DNA from: Haematococcus lacustris
Taxonomy: Eukaryota; Chlorophyta; Chlorophyceae; Chlamydomonadales; Haematococcaceae
Assembly (NCBI GenBank): GCA_030144725.1
Contig: JASKMD010000029.1
Location: 7,451,070 to 7,515,069 of the forward strand
Reading direction: 5' to 3'
DNA length: 64,000 nt
Positions within the stretch are counted from its first letter, which is position 1. Every line of letters starts with the position of its first letter. Made by a program: the position numbers and the translations under genes. The notes beneath the pieces were generated by a model that had not been told where the DNA came from, did no database searches, and was given only the letters and a program-made list of their open reading frames with translations. This document shows positions 42,701 to 55,600 of this stretch, one piece after another.

Positions 42701-45700
42701 CGCAGTGAGCGTGCGTATGCATGGCTGCTGTGCAACTGCAAATCGCACTACTTGCGACTTGTAGTGGCAGCCGAGACAGCACCTGCAGCCTGGAAAGCCC
42801 TGCTGGCGGACCAGCAGCCGGACAGCTATCAGCTGTGGGAGCAGCTCAACAGCTTGCAGATGCAGCCCGGTGAGACTGTGGGGCAAGTGCACAGCAGGCT
42901 GTTGGAGATTGTGTGGCAGCTGGCAGCGGTCAAGGAGCAAGTCAGCGAGCCCCAGCAGGTCATGGCCTTGTTGAAGGCCATGCCTCCTCTGCCGCAGTAT
43001 GAGAATGCAAGGGACTTCATTACATTTGGGTCCCTGCGCTCCCCACCTTCCCTCACCGAAGTCAAGCGCACGCTGCAGATTGCAGAATCCCGTGCGCAGC
43101 AGGCTGGAGTGTCAGCCCAGCTGGCTGCTGTGCGTCTCCGGGGCAAGGGTGGGGGTGGTGGGGGTGGTGGGGGTGGCAGCAGCAGCAGCGGCAGCAGCAC
43201 CGGCAGCAGCAGCGGCAGCAGCACCGACTTTGCCGGTGACACAGATACCCGCCGCAGCACCACGGGGCATGTGTTTATGCTGCATGGGGGTGCAGTGTCC
43301 TGGTCTAGCCGCCGGCAGCCCACAGTCGCAGCAAGCACCACCGAGTCTGAGTATATGGCATGCTCAGCAGCAGGGAAGGAGGGTCTGTGGCTGCGGGGTG
43401 TGTTGGCTGATCTGTCTCTGGGCTCTGCTGTGGTGCAGCCTGTCACCATCATGTGTGACAATGAGGCTGCTCTCACTCTGGTCAAGCATCCCATTGCATC
43501 TGCTCGCTCTAAGCACATTGATGTCCTGCATCATTTTGTGCGTGAGCGGGTGGCGCGTGGTGAGCTGGTCTTCAAGTTCTGTGGCTCTGCAGCCAATGTG
43601 GCTGATGTGTTCACCAAGGCTCTGCCTTCTGTCAAGTTTGAGTTTTGCAAGACTGGTATGGGGATGGTGAAGCTCTGACGTAGGCTGAGACCCAGTGGCT
43701 TTGGTGTTCAGTTTTAAGTTGTGAGGTCTGATGGCCTGGACTGAGGGGGTGTGTTGGAGCAAGGCATGCTAGGTTCAGCCAGCCCATCAGGGGTTGAGCT
43801 AACTGTATCTCAAGTGTGACTTCTGTTTTAGGCTCCGCTCAGTGACGTAGTGCTTTACTGTGTTTGTCCGGTGAAGCGCTGCCTCTTAGCGAGGGCCTCT
43901 TTCTCTTTCAGGTGGGCTTTATACTTGCTATAGTGTGTAACTGTGTTTGTCCGGTGAAGCGCTGCCTCTTAGCGAGGGCCTCTTTCTCTTTCACTAAGAC
44001 AGGAGAGGGAAGAACATAGGGTGAGGGTCATACCCTACTATCCCTTAGCATTCCGGACCCCATCTCCCCGGATCTCATTGTGGCCTCTCGTCTGTAAGTC
44101 ATGTGGGTAACTCAGGTGGGCAAAGTTTGGTGCAGAGCAAGGCTGGGGCTGGCTTCAAGTCAAGAGCTGGGGACACCTCTCTTAGCCATCTGGCCAGGTC
44201 GTAATCGACACCTTGGTCGAGGCACACGACCTACCCGGGCACCGCCTAGCTACACAAGGGCCGACAACAACAGCCTAAGCCTACCAGCCAATCTAGCCCC
44301 TGCTCCTGACCCACCCTGACGCTCACAATCAACCAAACAAATTGGAAAGGCAATAGGAGGATGCAGGGACGCCATACGACTGCTGCGAGGGACCTGGCAT
44401 ACCTGGGCTTTGTAAGGGGAGATGACGGCTACAGACGCAGTCTTGCGCAGCACAGGATACCTGTGGAGGGGCAGCAGCAAGGGGGCAGCAGCTGCAAGTG
44501 CCAGCAAACGCTACGCCCTGGCAGCGGTTCATCAACAACTAAACCACATCTAGCCGCACTTCACCTTACCAGGCCGCCCTGCTCACGGGCCCATGTCCAA
44601 GTGCATTGCCCAGGTCACACTGAGATCACCCTGGGATCTCACTCAAATAACACCCAGAGTCACACCTGTGCACCAGCTCGCGGTAGATGCAGAGCACCAT
44701 GTTGGCCTCGGCCTTGTTTTGGATGGACGCCCCATTGGCTGGGATGCTCTCCCTGCCAGCGACATCGAAGAACGCCAGGGGGCCGAACACAGGCTGGGCG
44801 TGCCAGGCTGACATCGTCTCCTTCACCACACTCTGCATCAGGCAGCATCAGGCAGCATCAGGCGGCATCAGGCAGCATCAGGCGGCATCAGGCAGCATCA
44901 GGCAGCATCAGGCAGCATTAGGCGGCATCAGGCAGCATCAGGCAGCAGCCAGGGCAGAAGCCAGTGGAGGACGATGCCTTGTTGAGTGCACCCGACTTTG
45001 ATTCCCTGACCATCCCCTGACTTAACATGCTGTGGTTGACTTCAGTCCCAGGTTGACAACATCGCCCTCCTGCCCTCCTGGAGCCAGCTGCCCTGCTCTG
45101 TTGGCCTCTGCTGCTGTCCACCTGGCCCTCACAGCCCCTGCCTACCTCGCCATCCAGCAGCTTGCCATTGTAGAACTGGCGCGAGGGGAAGGCAGAGATG
45201 GCCGGGTTCATGCGGTATTGGGTGTCCAGCACTCTTACAGGGTAGCCCCCGCTCTGCAGCCGGATATCAGCAGGCACAACAGCCGCCGCCTCAATAGCAG
45301 CAGCACGGTGCAGCACGGTGCAGCAGCATCAGCGACGGCAGCAGCAACAGCAGCAGCAGCAGCAGCAGCCGCGGAGCAGTAGCTGGCGCTGCTGTGTCTG
45401 GCGCTGTGTGGAGCTAGAGTTACTGACAGCCGCAGTCTCAGCCGTGGCCGTGGCAGTGCCTGTGGCAAGCACTAACAGCAGCCTTGCAGCATTGACAAGG
45501 TACAAGGCTCAAGAAACCAATGTACCCAGCGCCCATGCATGCACCTCACCCACCCTCAGGCTGCACTATTCCCGCCTGGCAGCCATCCCATTTGTCCCCT
45601 TGACTGACCATCTGCCTGTCCGCCCATACGTGCACACACCTCCACGCCCTGCTTGCCTACCCGCCCCTCATCCCCCTCACCTGCAGCCTCTTGAACAAGG

Positions 45701-46642
45701 AGCAGTCGTATGCAGCCTCCTTAGCTCGACTGGACATCACAGTGGCAGGCAGCTGGACAGGGTCACCCACAAGGTACACCTGTAGGCCAGCCACAGGCGG
45801 GCAGTGGTGGCAGTGGACGCCTGTGGCAGGCAGGTCATGCGCCAGCCACAGCCTCTGCTGTAAGGCTGCACCACCTTGCCCGCCAAATGTAGCGCACATG
45901 CTGTAAGGCAAGCAACACGCCTCCACTACTAACACCTGAAGTGGATGACTGTGGCTGAAGGGCGCAAGGCTGGCAAGGCATGGCTAGGCACTACACAGAT
46001 AAGCACCTAAGTTGATTCAATTTGACACAGGGGGTGGCATAACTCATCACTTGCTTGGATGAAACGACTTGGGTGCTTATCTGTGTACAGCCGAAGGCTC
46101 TGCTGCCCACCCTTCTGAGCAACAATGGCGGTACAGGGGCAGGGGCAGGGAACGGGGCCGGGTTGTGGGGCGAGGGTGGCACTACAGCTCAAGGCAACAA
46201 CGCCTACCCCTGCTGCCGGCCTACAGCTCAAGGCTGACTGTCTGGTTTGCAGCCCTTTGCCCCTGCTTAGCTCCTTGGTGGCAAAGGTCGCTGCTGGCCA
46301 TGATGTCGATCCACCCTCTCACGTCACTCCTCCCCTCTCCTCTGTCCAGACCCTCGACCTGCATGCTCCCATCCCTCACTCTTCCTCACATGCGACCCGC
46401 ATGCCTCACACCTGGCGGCAGCCCATAACCAGGGGCACCAGGGTGGATGGCTCTACCGCCTGCGCCGCCTCGTCTATCACTACCACATCAAACCTGCACC
46501 CAGCAGCAGCAGCAGCAGCAGGGGCAGCAGCAGCAGGGGCAGCAGCAGCAGGGGCAGCAGCAGCAGGGGCAGCAGCAGCTGTGGCAGCAGCAGTGGCAGA
46601 GACGGCGGCGGCAGCAATGGTGGCAGCGGCAGTGGCAGCGGC

Positions 46643-46676
<34 letters not shown>

Positions 46677-49600
46677 AGGGGTTGCTGAGTAGGGCCTGAG
46701 TCCTATATTACACTCATAGGTTAAGGTGGGATGACATCCACATCCACAATGGCACCACTGTCCGTCCTTGGCAAACTACCCACCCACTCACCCCTGGCCC
46801 CTCTCACTCACCCTCACTCCCACCCCTGGCCCCTCTCACTCACCCTCACTCCCACCCCTGGCCCCTCTCACTCACCCTCAATCTTACCCTTACGCAGCCT
46901 TCTTTCCAACCCTGACACCCTGACCCTCCCTCCCCAATCAAGCACAACGAAAGGAAACCCACCTGCGGCTGACCCGCTGCAACAGGGACGAGCCTGCAAA
47001 TGACAGCGTAGAGCAGACAACTGAAGCCTCCTCAAGAATGGCCAGCTTGATGCGGTCCCGCTCCACCCTGGAGATGGTGCCAGCACCCGTCCCGCCCTTG
47101 CCGCCCTGCAAGGATTGTAATAGGAAGTGATGGTCGGGCGCACCAGCAGCCCAGTGCAGTGCAGGACCTGGGTCACAGCCGGGCACAGGGGACTCAACAT
47201 ATCCCTTGGGTGGCAACGCCACAGGCCACCAGACGCTCATTTGTACACACTAGTGATGGCGTTGGAGGTGTGGGTCCAGGAGGGGTCCACAAACATATGG
47301 TATGTATGGTGGGTTATAGTGCACACCAGTGATTTTTGTTTTTCAAAACAGCCAAGCTGATGCTGGTCACGAAGGGTCCAGGACCATCACATGGCTGGTT
47401 ACGCAGCTGGTCACGATTCGTTACGAAAAATAGATATCATAGCATTTTCTCATACCAACAATAGTTTTAGATTCCGAGAATTCATTTTTCGGTTACGAAG
47501 CCGCCGAGGCCAGTCGACGCAAGGGACCGTTTGGTAACGAAAGTCAGGCCTGGAAAACAAGCTTTTGGTTCCGATCGTTACGTATTACGCAAAAAAAATC
47601 ACTGGTGAATATTACCTGATGGAGCAGCTCCAGCAAGTTTTCACCATCCAATCTCACAAGCTGATAGAATTTTGCCTGACGATACCTTGACCTGTGGGAG
47701 GCTGCTTACAGCCCTTGTACTGTGCTATGAGGATCGCGGTGGGGCTGTGACAAGCTACCTGATGGAGCAGGTTCCAACCTCACAACTCAGTACTCGTGAC
47801 ATTTGCACCAGGCCGGGTAAAACCATGTAAAACATTCCATTACCATGTGAGCGCTGTGGAGCACTATCTCATGAGCCCAACAAATCCCTTGCCTGCAACA
47901 GCAGGTCCTGATGCGCATGGCAGCGCACACGGCTTTAGCCTCACCTCCACTACACCTCCACTCCAAGCCTTCCTAAGCCTTGGAGGCTAGTCTTACTGGT
48001 TGCTAGTTGCAACCCTCTACTAGTGAGCACATAGCAGTAAGTGTGCTCAAGTGCTATGGACATGCTATGCTATAGTGCTATGTTGCTATGGACATGGTGA
48101 GGAGTGCATGAGGAATGCAGTTAATCAGCAGTGCACAATGAGCCGGAAGGAGCAACATTAGCGGGTTTGGTGTGGTGCCCTATGCTTCCTCGCACCACTT
48201 CTTGCCTTCATGACGTTCATCAACGCCATGCATTGCTCCATGCACAGACGTGCCACCCTGACCGCTGACACTAGTGTCTCCCTTTCAAAGCATCGCCCTT
48301 CCAAAGTGTCGAGCGCACGGTTCGCAATGCAAGCTTGGCGTTTGCCGGAGCAGTGGCCCTCGTGTGCCCTCCCAAGACCAGCTGCCTTGTTGCACTCCAC
48401 GACTGAGCCAGCACTCACCTCCTAATGACGCTGGCTGTATGCTGGGCCACATGGATGCCAGGAGGATTCCTGGCAAGTCCCTGCCACTGGTATATGGTTA
48501 GGGTTTAGGTTTTATGGAATTAGGGTTTCTAAGGTTGAGGTATTAGGATTCAGGGTAAGGGTAAGGATTCGAGTTAGGGCTAGGACTAGGGCTACCCCTA
48601 CCCCTTGGTCAGCCCCTGACCCTTTTCTCAGACTTACCGTGTCAGAGCCCAACCTGGCCTCCACAAGGGTGTCGAGGAACACTGGGCGCACGCTGTGATG
48701 GGCATTGACCCCGATGCGCACCAGGCTGGGCGTGTACCTGCAGCAGCAGCAGGCATTACCACCCTGGCATGAGCGCTGGCCATTGCAAACCCGCAAAAGG
48801 TGCTGTGACCTTGACCCTGGTGATGGTGACGGTAATACTGCTCGCCATGCCCATCGCCATCACCATCACCATCAACACATAGTGATGGTGATGGCGATGG
48901 TGTTGGTGATGGTGTCGACGACGCTGATGACCGTCACCATCACCAGGGTGACAGTCAGCATGGTGGAGGTCAACCCTCCAGACAGCAAAGCAGGTGGTCA
49001 GAGTGTTGCCTCACTCCTCATCCAGAGTACATCAAGCTCACTGCAGGGCAGTATGGGCCTGGGTGCATAGAACAGTGCTAGAAGGTCCAGGGTTCGAACC
49101 CTGGACCAGCAGCCCTCCTCATCGCCCAAGCAGATGATCTCTTGCCACTGCTGCAGGCCAGCAACCACTCAAAGATGATGTGCTGCCTGTCTTGTGCTGG
49201 CCCGCAGCCTTCAATGGCCAGGCCACTACAGGTATAGCCACCCAGGGCATGAGCACACTATGCAGCTTCAGCTCCAGCTTCTGCTGCCACTGATCACCAT
49301 GGGGTCAGGGCCCTCCCATACAACACCCTGCCATTGAAGGCCCCACATGGCCCCATTTGGTCTCGCATGGCCCGCATGGCCCGCATGGGCTCCCATGCCA
49401 CCTACATGGCCCCGTCCTTGTCCATGAGACCGCTCTTGAGGATGCGCAGCACAATCTCATCTAGGGCGCTATTGGACGGGGCGCACACCTGGAGCAACAG
49501 CCCAGCAGGCAGCTCACAGGGGGTGTAGCTCACAAGGCACTTTGGGCCATTGCCTGAGCAGCCTGGCAAAACTGCTGCCGGCCCCATGGGGGATTGCATT

Positions 49601-52600
49601 CACTTAGCCACAGGCGAAAGTCCTGTGTGAACTGCACAAGACAGGTAGCACATCATCTACTTTTCGAATTTCGAACGTCATCTGTACTCATGCATGAATG
49701 TACATGGACGAGCTGAGTGATATGGTTGGGTGCAGACCATGCTGATATGGTATGTTACGTTGTTATCAGGTTAATCCGTCACCAATGAGCAACACCAGCA
49801 AGCAGTTGTCACCTTGCCCAGCATGGTGATTGATGGCGGGGAGTGGTCCTAGGGTTCATGTGTCAGCAAGAGTGAGTCATTGACTGCTGGAGCGACTTGG
49901 CCGCACAGCAAGGAGCAGCGGCCAGCGCCAGCTGACAGCGACATGGTCGGGTGCAGATGAGCAACAAGGCAAAACATTGTGGGTGGAGGTAGGGGGTGGG
50001 CAGTGGGGTCAGTGAACCACACGGCCCACACAGTGAGCATGGTGCCTGTAGAGTCAAGCCAGCTAACGCCAGCTAGGGTGTCAGGTCCAACTAACACCAA
50101 GTATGACCACACAGGGAGCAGGGTGCAAGTGTGCCAGTAAAGCTAGCTGACACTGCCGGCAGCAGCTGGGTTTCTTGCTTTCAGCGCAGGCCCTTCTTTG
50201 CTGGTGCCTACCTCACTCATGCTCACTCACTCATGCTAGTGCCTACCTCACTCATGCAGACTCACTCACTCATGCAGGTATGGGCAGGCGGGCAGGCAGG
50301 CAGCAGGCTGGGAGGCAGGCAGGCAGGCAGCAGGCTGGGAGGCGGGCAGGCAGGCAGGCGGGCAGGCGGGCAGGCGGGAGGCGGGCAGGCGGGAGGCGGG
50401 CAGGCGGGAGGCGGGCAGGCGGGAGGCGGGAGGCGGGAGGCGGGAGGCGGGAGGCGGGAGGCGGGAGGCGGGAGGCGGGAGGCGGGCAGGCGGGAGGCGG
50501 GCAGGCGGGCAGGCAGGGGTCCAGTCATGGGCTGGGGTGTCTTACCAGCACATGCGCTCTAGGGCCACTGGCCTGGCCCACTTTGGCTGGCTGCACCTTG
50601 CGCACTAGGCCGAAGCAGTCCCCCTGCTGGCCTGGCTCGTCAAAAGGAGTGACCTGATCGCTGGAGGCACAGGGCAGGGCCAGATCAGGCAACAGGGGCG
50701 GGGACCAGGGCATGGTGGGGTCAGGGTCAGGGTCAGGGTCAGGGTCAGGGTCAGGGTCAGGGTCAGGGTGGGGTGGGATCAGGGTCAGGGTCAGGGTCAG
50801 GGTCAGGGTCAGGGTCAGGGTCAGGGTCAGGGTCAGGGTCAGGGTCAGGGTCAGGGTCAGGGTCAGGGTCAGGGTCAGGGTCAGGGTCAGGGTCAGGGTC
50901 AGGGTCAGGGTCAGGGTCAGGGTCAGGGTCAGGGTCAGGGTCAGGGTCAGGGTCAGGGTCAGGGTCAGGGTCAGGGTCAGGGTCAGGGTCAGGGTCAGGG
51001 TCAGGGTCAGGGTCAGGGTCAGGGTCAGGGTCAGGGTCAGGGTCAGGGTCAGGGTCAGGGTCAGGGTCAGGGTCAGGGTCAGGGTCAGGGTCAGGGTCAG
51101 GGTCAGGGTCAGGGTCAGGGTCAGGGTCAGGGTCAGGGTCAGGGTCAGGGTCAGGGTCAGGGTCAGGGTCAGGGTCAGGGTCAGGGTCAGGGTCAGGGTC
51201 AGGGTCAGGGTCAGGGTCAGGGTCAGGGTCAGGGTCAGGGTCAGGGTCAGGGTCAGGGTGGGGTGGGGTGGGATCAGGGTCAGGGTCAGGGTCAGGGTCA
51301 GGGTCAGGGTGGGGTGGGATCAGGGTCAGGGTCAGGGTCAGGGTCAGGGTCAGGGTCAGGGTCAGGGTCAGGGTCAGGGTCAGGGTCAGGGTCAGGGTCA
51401 GGGTCAGGGTCAGGGTCAGGGTCAGGGTCAGGGTCAGGGTCAGGGTCAGGGTCAGGGTCAGGGTCAGGGTCAGGGTCAGGGTCAGGGTCAGGGTCAGGGT
51501 CAGGGTCAGGGTCAGGGTCAGGGTCAGGGTCAGGGTCAGGGTCAGGGTCAGGGTCAGGGTCAGGGTCAGGGTCAGGGTCAGGGTCAGGGTCAGGGTCAGG
51601 GTCAGGGTCAGGGTCAGGGTCAGGGTCAGGGTCAGGGTCAGGGTCAGGGTCAGGGTCAGGGTCAGGGTCAGGGTCAGGGTCAGGGTCAGGGTCAGGGTCA
51701 GGGTCAGGGTCAGGGTCAGGGTCAGGGTCAGGGTCAGGGTCAGGGTCAGGGTCAGGGTCAGGGTCAGGGTCAGGGTCAGGGTCAGGGTCAGGGTCAGGGT
51801 CAGGGTCAGGGTCAGGGTCAGGGTCAGGGTCAGGGTCAGGGTCAGGGTCAGGGTCAGGGTCAGGGTCAGGGTCAGGGTCAGGGTCAGGGTCAGGGTCAGG
51901 GTCAGGGTCAGGGTCAGGGTCAGGGTCAGGGTCAGGGTCAGGGTCAGGGTCAGGGTCAGGGTCAGGGTCAGGGTCAGGGTCAGGGTCAGGGTCAGGGTCA
52001 GGGTCAGGGTCAGGGTCAGGGTCAGGGTCAGGGTCAGGGTCAGGGTCAGGGTCAGGGTCAGGGTCACCCTATGGCATGGCTTGCACAGGGCCTGCATAGG
52101 TCACACCTCACTCCCTCACTCTCACAGAGGGGAAGGGTCACCCAAAACCCAGGGCGCCTGGGACAGCCACATTCTCAGCCGCTCCTCGTCCTCCATGACT
52201 GCACCTCCTGAACCGTTTACCCTGGGCTGGCCCTGAGGTTGAGGCAGGCACAGTCAGGGCAGCATAAGGCAGGGTCAGGGACAAGGAACAGGCACCCACA
52301 CACCCTCCCATCACCACTTCTGCCTCGGCCCAAACCACTGATCTGCTCTTGGCTCCGTGTGAGTCACACCTCTTAGGGCACAAGGGTATTTTGGGTTCAG
52401 GGGAGCTTTGTGGAGGCCTCATCTGTAGGGGTTGCCCACATTACCCCCCATCGCAACCCATGCTGCCTATGCTGGCCAACCTACCCTCCTCCCCTCTGCT
52501 GTGCATAAGTGGGCCCACCCCACCCCACCCCACCCCACCCCACCCCACCCCACCCCACCCCACCCCACCCCACCCCACCCCACCCCACCCCACCCCACCC

Positions 52601-55600
52601 CACCCCACCCCACCCCACCCCACCCCACCCCACCCCACCCCACCCCACCCCACCCCACCCCACCCCACCCCACCCCACCCCACCCCACCCCACCCCACCC
52701 CACCCCACCCCACCCCACCCCACCCCACCCCACCCCACCCCACCCCACCCCACCCCACCCCACCCCACCCCACCCCACCCCACCCCACCCCACCCCACCC
52801 ACCTTCATCAGCTCCAGCGACCCCTTCTGCGCCGCATGCATCACGACGGACAGCAGGTTCAAGATGGTGCGTGTCTTGCCCGTCCCAGGAGGTCCCTGGA
52901 TCAACACCAGGGGGGTGCCGTCCAGGCCCGCACACAGCGCCTCCATCTGCACCACCACAGCGCCCTGCCACTGCTGACCATGGTGCCCAGATGGTAGGGG
53001 CAGGTGCTGAGAGGTGTGGGGTCAGGGGCTAAGGAATGCAGGGTCAGGGGCTGAGGGGGTGGGGTGGGGTGGGTGGGTGGATTGGTAGGGTGGAGGGGTA
53101 GGGTCAGGGGCTGAGGGGGGTGTGGGAGTAGGTGGGGTTGATAGCAGGGCAGTAGGTTGCAGGTCAGGGCAGGCAAATGTGGTTGATGGTTAACACCATT
53201 GCAGGCAAGGCAGGCAGTTGGTACTGTTGGAGCACACCGGAGCAAGCCACCAGCCTGGTGTGGCTGCTAGGCGGTGCTAGATGAGATGGTATGGGGGTGG
53301 CAGCAACACAGGCTTGTGTCGAGGACAAGGCTGGCAGGCAGGGTGGTCAAGCAGGAGGGCAGGCGAGTAATGGGCAAGTGAATGCGGGTGAGGTGGGTCA
53401 CTCTGGGTGCCGCCACACCTGGGACACCTGGGTCACACCTGGGACACCTGGGTCACACCTGGGAGGTGTTGCACTCGGCCTCCATGGCGGTCTTCATGCC
53501 AGATGGGATGTCCATGTGGCGAGAGGAGGGCGCTGCCCTGCAAATGAGCCAGGCTGTGGATGAAGCCCTTGCACACAGGGATGACATGTGCACACCCTCC
53601 TTGATTGCCCAATGCTGTTTGAGCGCAGGCTGTAGCATACCCTGCTTATGCCATGCCCCTGACACCCCCTGACCCCCCCGACCCGCTACAGACACCCCCT
53701 GACCCTATCTAGAACCCCTACTGCCCCGCCCCTGACCTGCTACTGCCCCGCCCCTGACCACCCCTGGCCCCTCTTGTTCCCCCCTTGACCCAGGCCTGGC
53801 TGGCTGCACCTTGGCTTGCAGTTGAGCATGATGTCGGCGAAAGGGCAGGCATGGGCGTACTGCAGTGCCACCCACTCCCTGGTGATGGTGGCGGTGTTAG
53901 ACAGCTTCAGCAGCCACCAGCAGGAGGCGGGCTCAAGGAGGGCGGCACGCATGGCACGCACTCTGCATGCATGCAAGCATGCAAGCACAAATCTGCATGC
54001 AGCAGCAGGTGACAGGGTGTTGCTGGTGGGAGGCCCAGGCTCCCCCAGACCTCGGCCCGCACATGTGCCGAGCAAAGCTGGCGGTGACAAAAGCAGTCCA
54101 GCAGGGCAGGCAGCTAGACGCTGCTGCAGTTCCACACCCACTGCTCTGCTGCTCCGCAGTTTAAGCCCCCACACTGCCCGGCTGCTCTAGTCCCAGCTGT
54201 CTGAGTAAGGAGGTTGAGGTCAGTTGGACCATCATAGTTTCTAGGTGTGTATCTGGGTTTTAGTGTGAGGCAGTTTCAGTTCGTGCTCTTTGGCAGGGAC
54301 TTAATTGCGTCCGTCCAGTCGAAGGCCCTCCCTCTTATAAGTGCTGTGCTGCCTTTACTCTCTAGCTTATTGGTGGTGGGGAGTGGTGGGCAGGTCAAGG
54401 CAGGCAGGTGCTGTTGAGGGCCACTCAACCAGACTGTACAGCCTGGGAGGCGCAGTGCTGATGAGGAGGACGGCTGCTCCCAGGCCCAGCCGCCCACCTG
54501 ACCTGGCCCAGCCGCAGCAGGTGCAGTGCCGACTAGGCTAGTGGTGCAGTGCTGACTAGAGTCAACCGCCCACCTGACCTGGCCCAGCCGCCCACCTGAC
54601 CAAGCCAGCGGCGTTGCTGAGCTGCGACTCGTCCCCCAGCCTGAACTTGACGCGCACCGACTGCTCCCCCTCCGCTCCTAGGCAGAAGCCCAGGGCATGC
54701 AGCTCCTGGGCGCTAGACCCCGCCAGTCCCCCACCCTCCCCGCCAGCCACCTCCTCCTGCACACAACACAGAACAGGTCCCCACACATCCTGCCCTCATG
54801 GCCTCATCACCTTAACGTGCGATGCAGTAAAGCCAGGACACAATTGCCACATGCCTACCTGCCCGCCTGCCTGCCCGCCCACCTGCCTGCTTTCCTGCCT
54901 GCCTGCCTGCCCGGCTGCCTGCCCACCGTACTGCCTGCCTGCCCGCCTGCCTGCCCGCCCACCTGCCTGCTTTCCTGCCTGCCTGCCTGCCCGGCTGCCT
55001 GCCCACCGTACTGCCTGCCTGCCCGCCTGCCTGCCCGCCCACCTGCCTGCTTTCCTGCCTGCCTGCCTGCCCGGCTGCCTGCCCACCGTACTGCCTGCCT
55101 GCCCGCCTGCCTGCCCGCCCACCTGCCTGCTTTCCTGCCTGCCTGCCTGCCCGGCTGCCTGCCCACCGTACTGCCTGCCTGCCCGCCTGCCTGCCCGCCC
55201 ACCTGCCTGCTTTCCTGCCTGCCTGCCTGCCCGGCTGCCTGCCCACCGTACTGCCTGCCTGCCCGCCTGCCTGCCCGCCCACCTGCCTGCTTTCCTGCCT
55301 GCCTGCCTGCCCGGCTGCCTGCCCACCGTACTGCCTGCCTGCCAGCCTGCCGGCCCGCCCACCTGCCTGCTTTCCTGCCTGTCTGCCTGCCTGCCTGTCT
55401 GCCTACCAGCCTGCCTGTCTGCTTTCCTGCCTGCCTGCCTACCAGCCTGCCTGCCTGCCTACCAGCCTGCCTGCTTTCCTTCCTGCCTGCCTACCAGCCT
55501 GCCTGCTTGCCAGCTTGCCCGCCTGCCGCACCATGGGGTTGTTCTTGCACAGCAGCACCAGGTCGTTGTCCACAAAGTGTTCGCTGGCACCTGGCTGCAG

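Larger units (their letters stand above)
42249..43993 (+). mobile_element. Ty1/Copia LTR retrotransposon, non-autonomous, in a helicase intron
   Basis: Two 242-bp LTRs, 42249-42490 and 43752-43993, appear identical by eye and start TG and end CA. A 5-bp target duplication CTAAG flanks the element (42244-42248 and 43994-43998). A purine tract (GAGGGGG) precedes the 3' LTR. It inserted between the SPYKAQ and [11 protein letters not shown] exons of the senataxin-like gene, antisense to that gene. Identical LTRs indicate recent insertion. Confidence 0.95.

Noticed and set aside
48830..48960. Inverted GTGATG/CATCAC triplet repeats as a regulatory hairpin
   Set aside because: It is a simple microsatellite in opposite orientations within a helicase intron, with no independent support for function.
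50712..52236. Open frames of about 440-500 codons on both strands
   Set aside because: They are pure dipeptide repeats (Gly-Gln, Arg-Val, Gly-Ser, Leu-Thr, Asp-Pro) forced by the GGGTCA satellite.
52349..53032. Pro/His-rich and Gly/Val-rich frames
   Set aside because: They are produced by the CCCCA satellite. Only the minus-strand Walker A exon at the edge is real.
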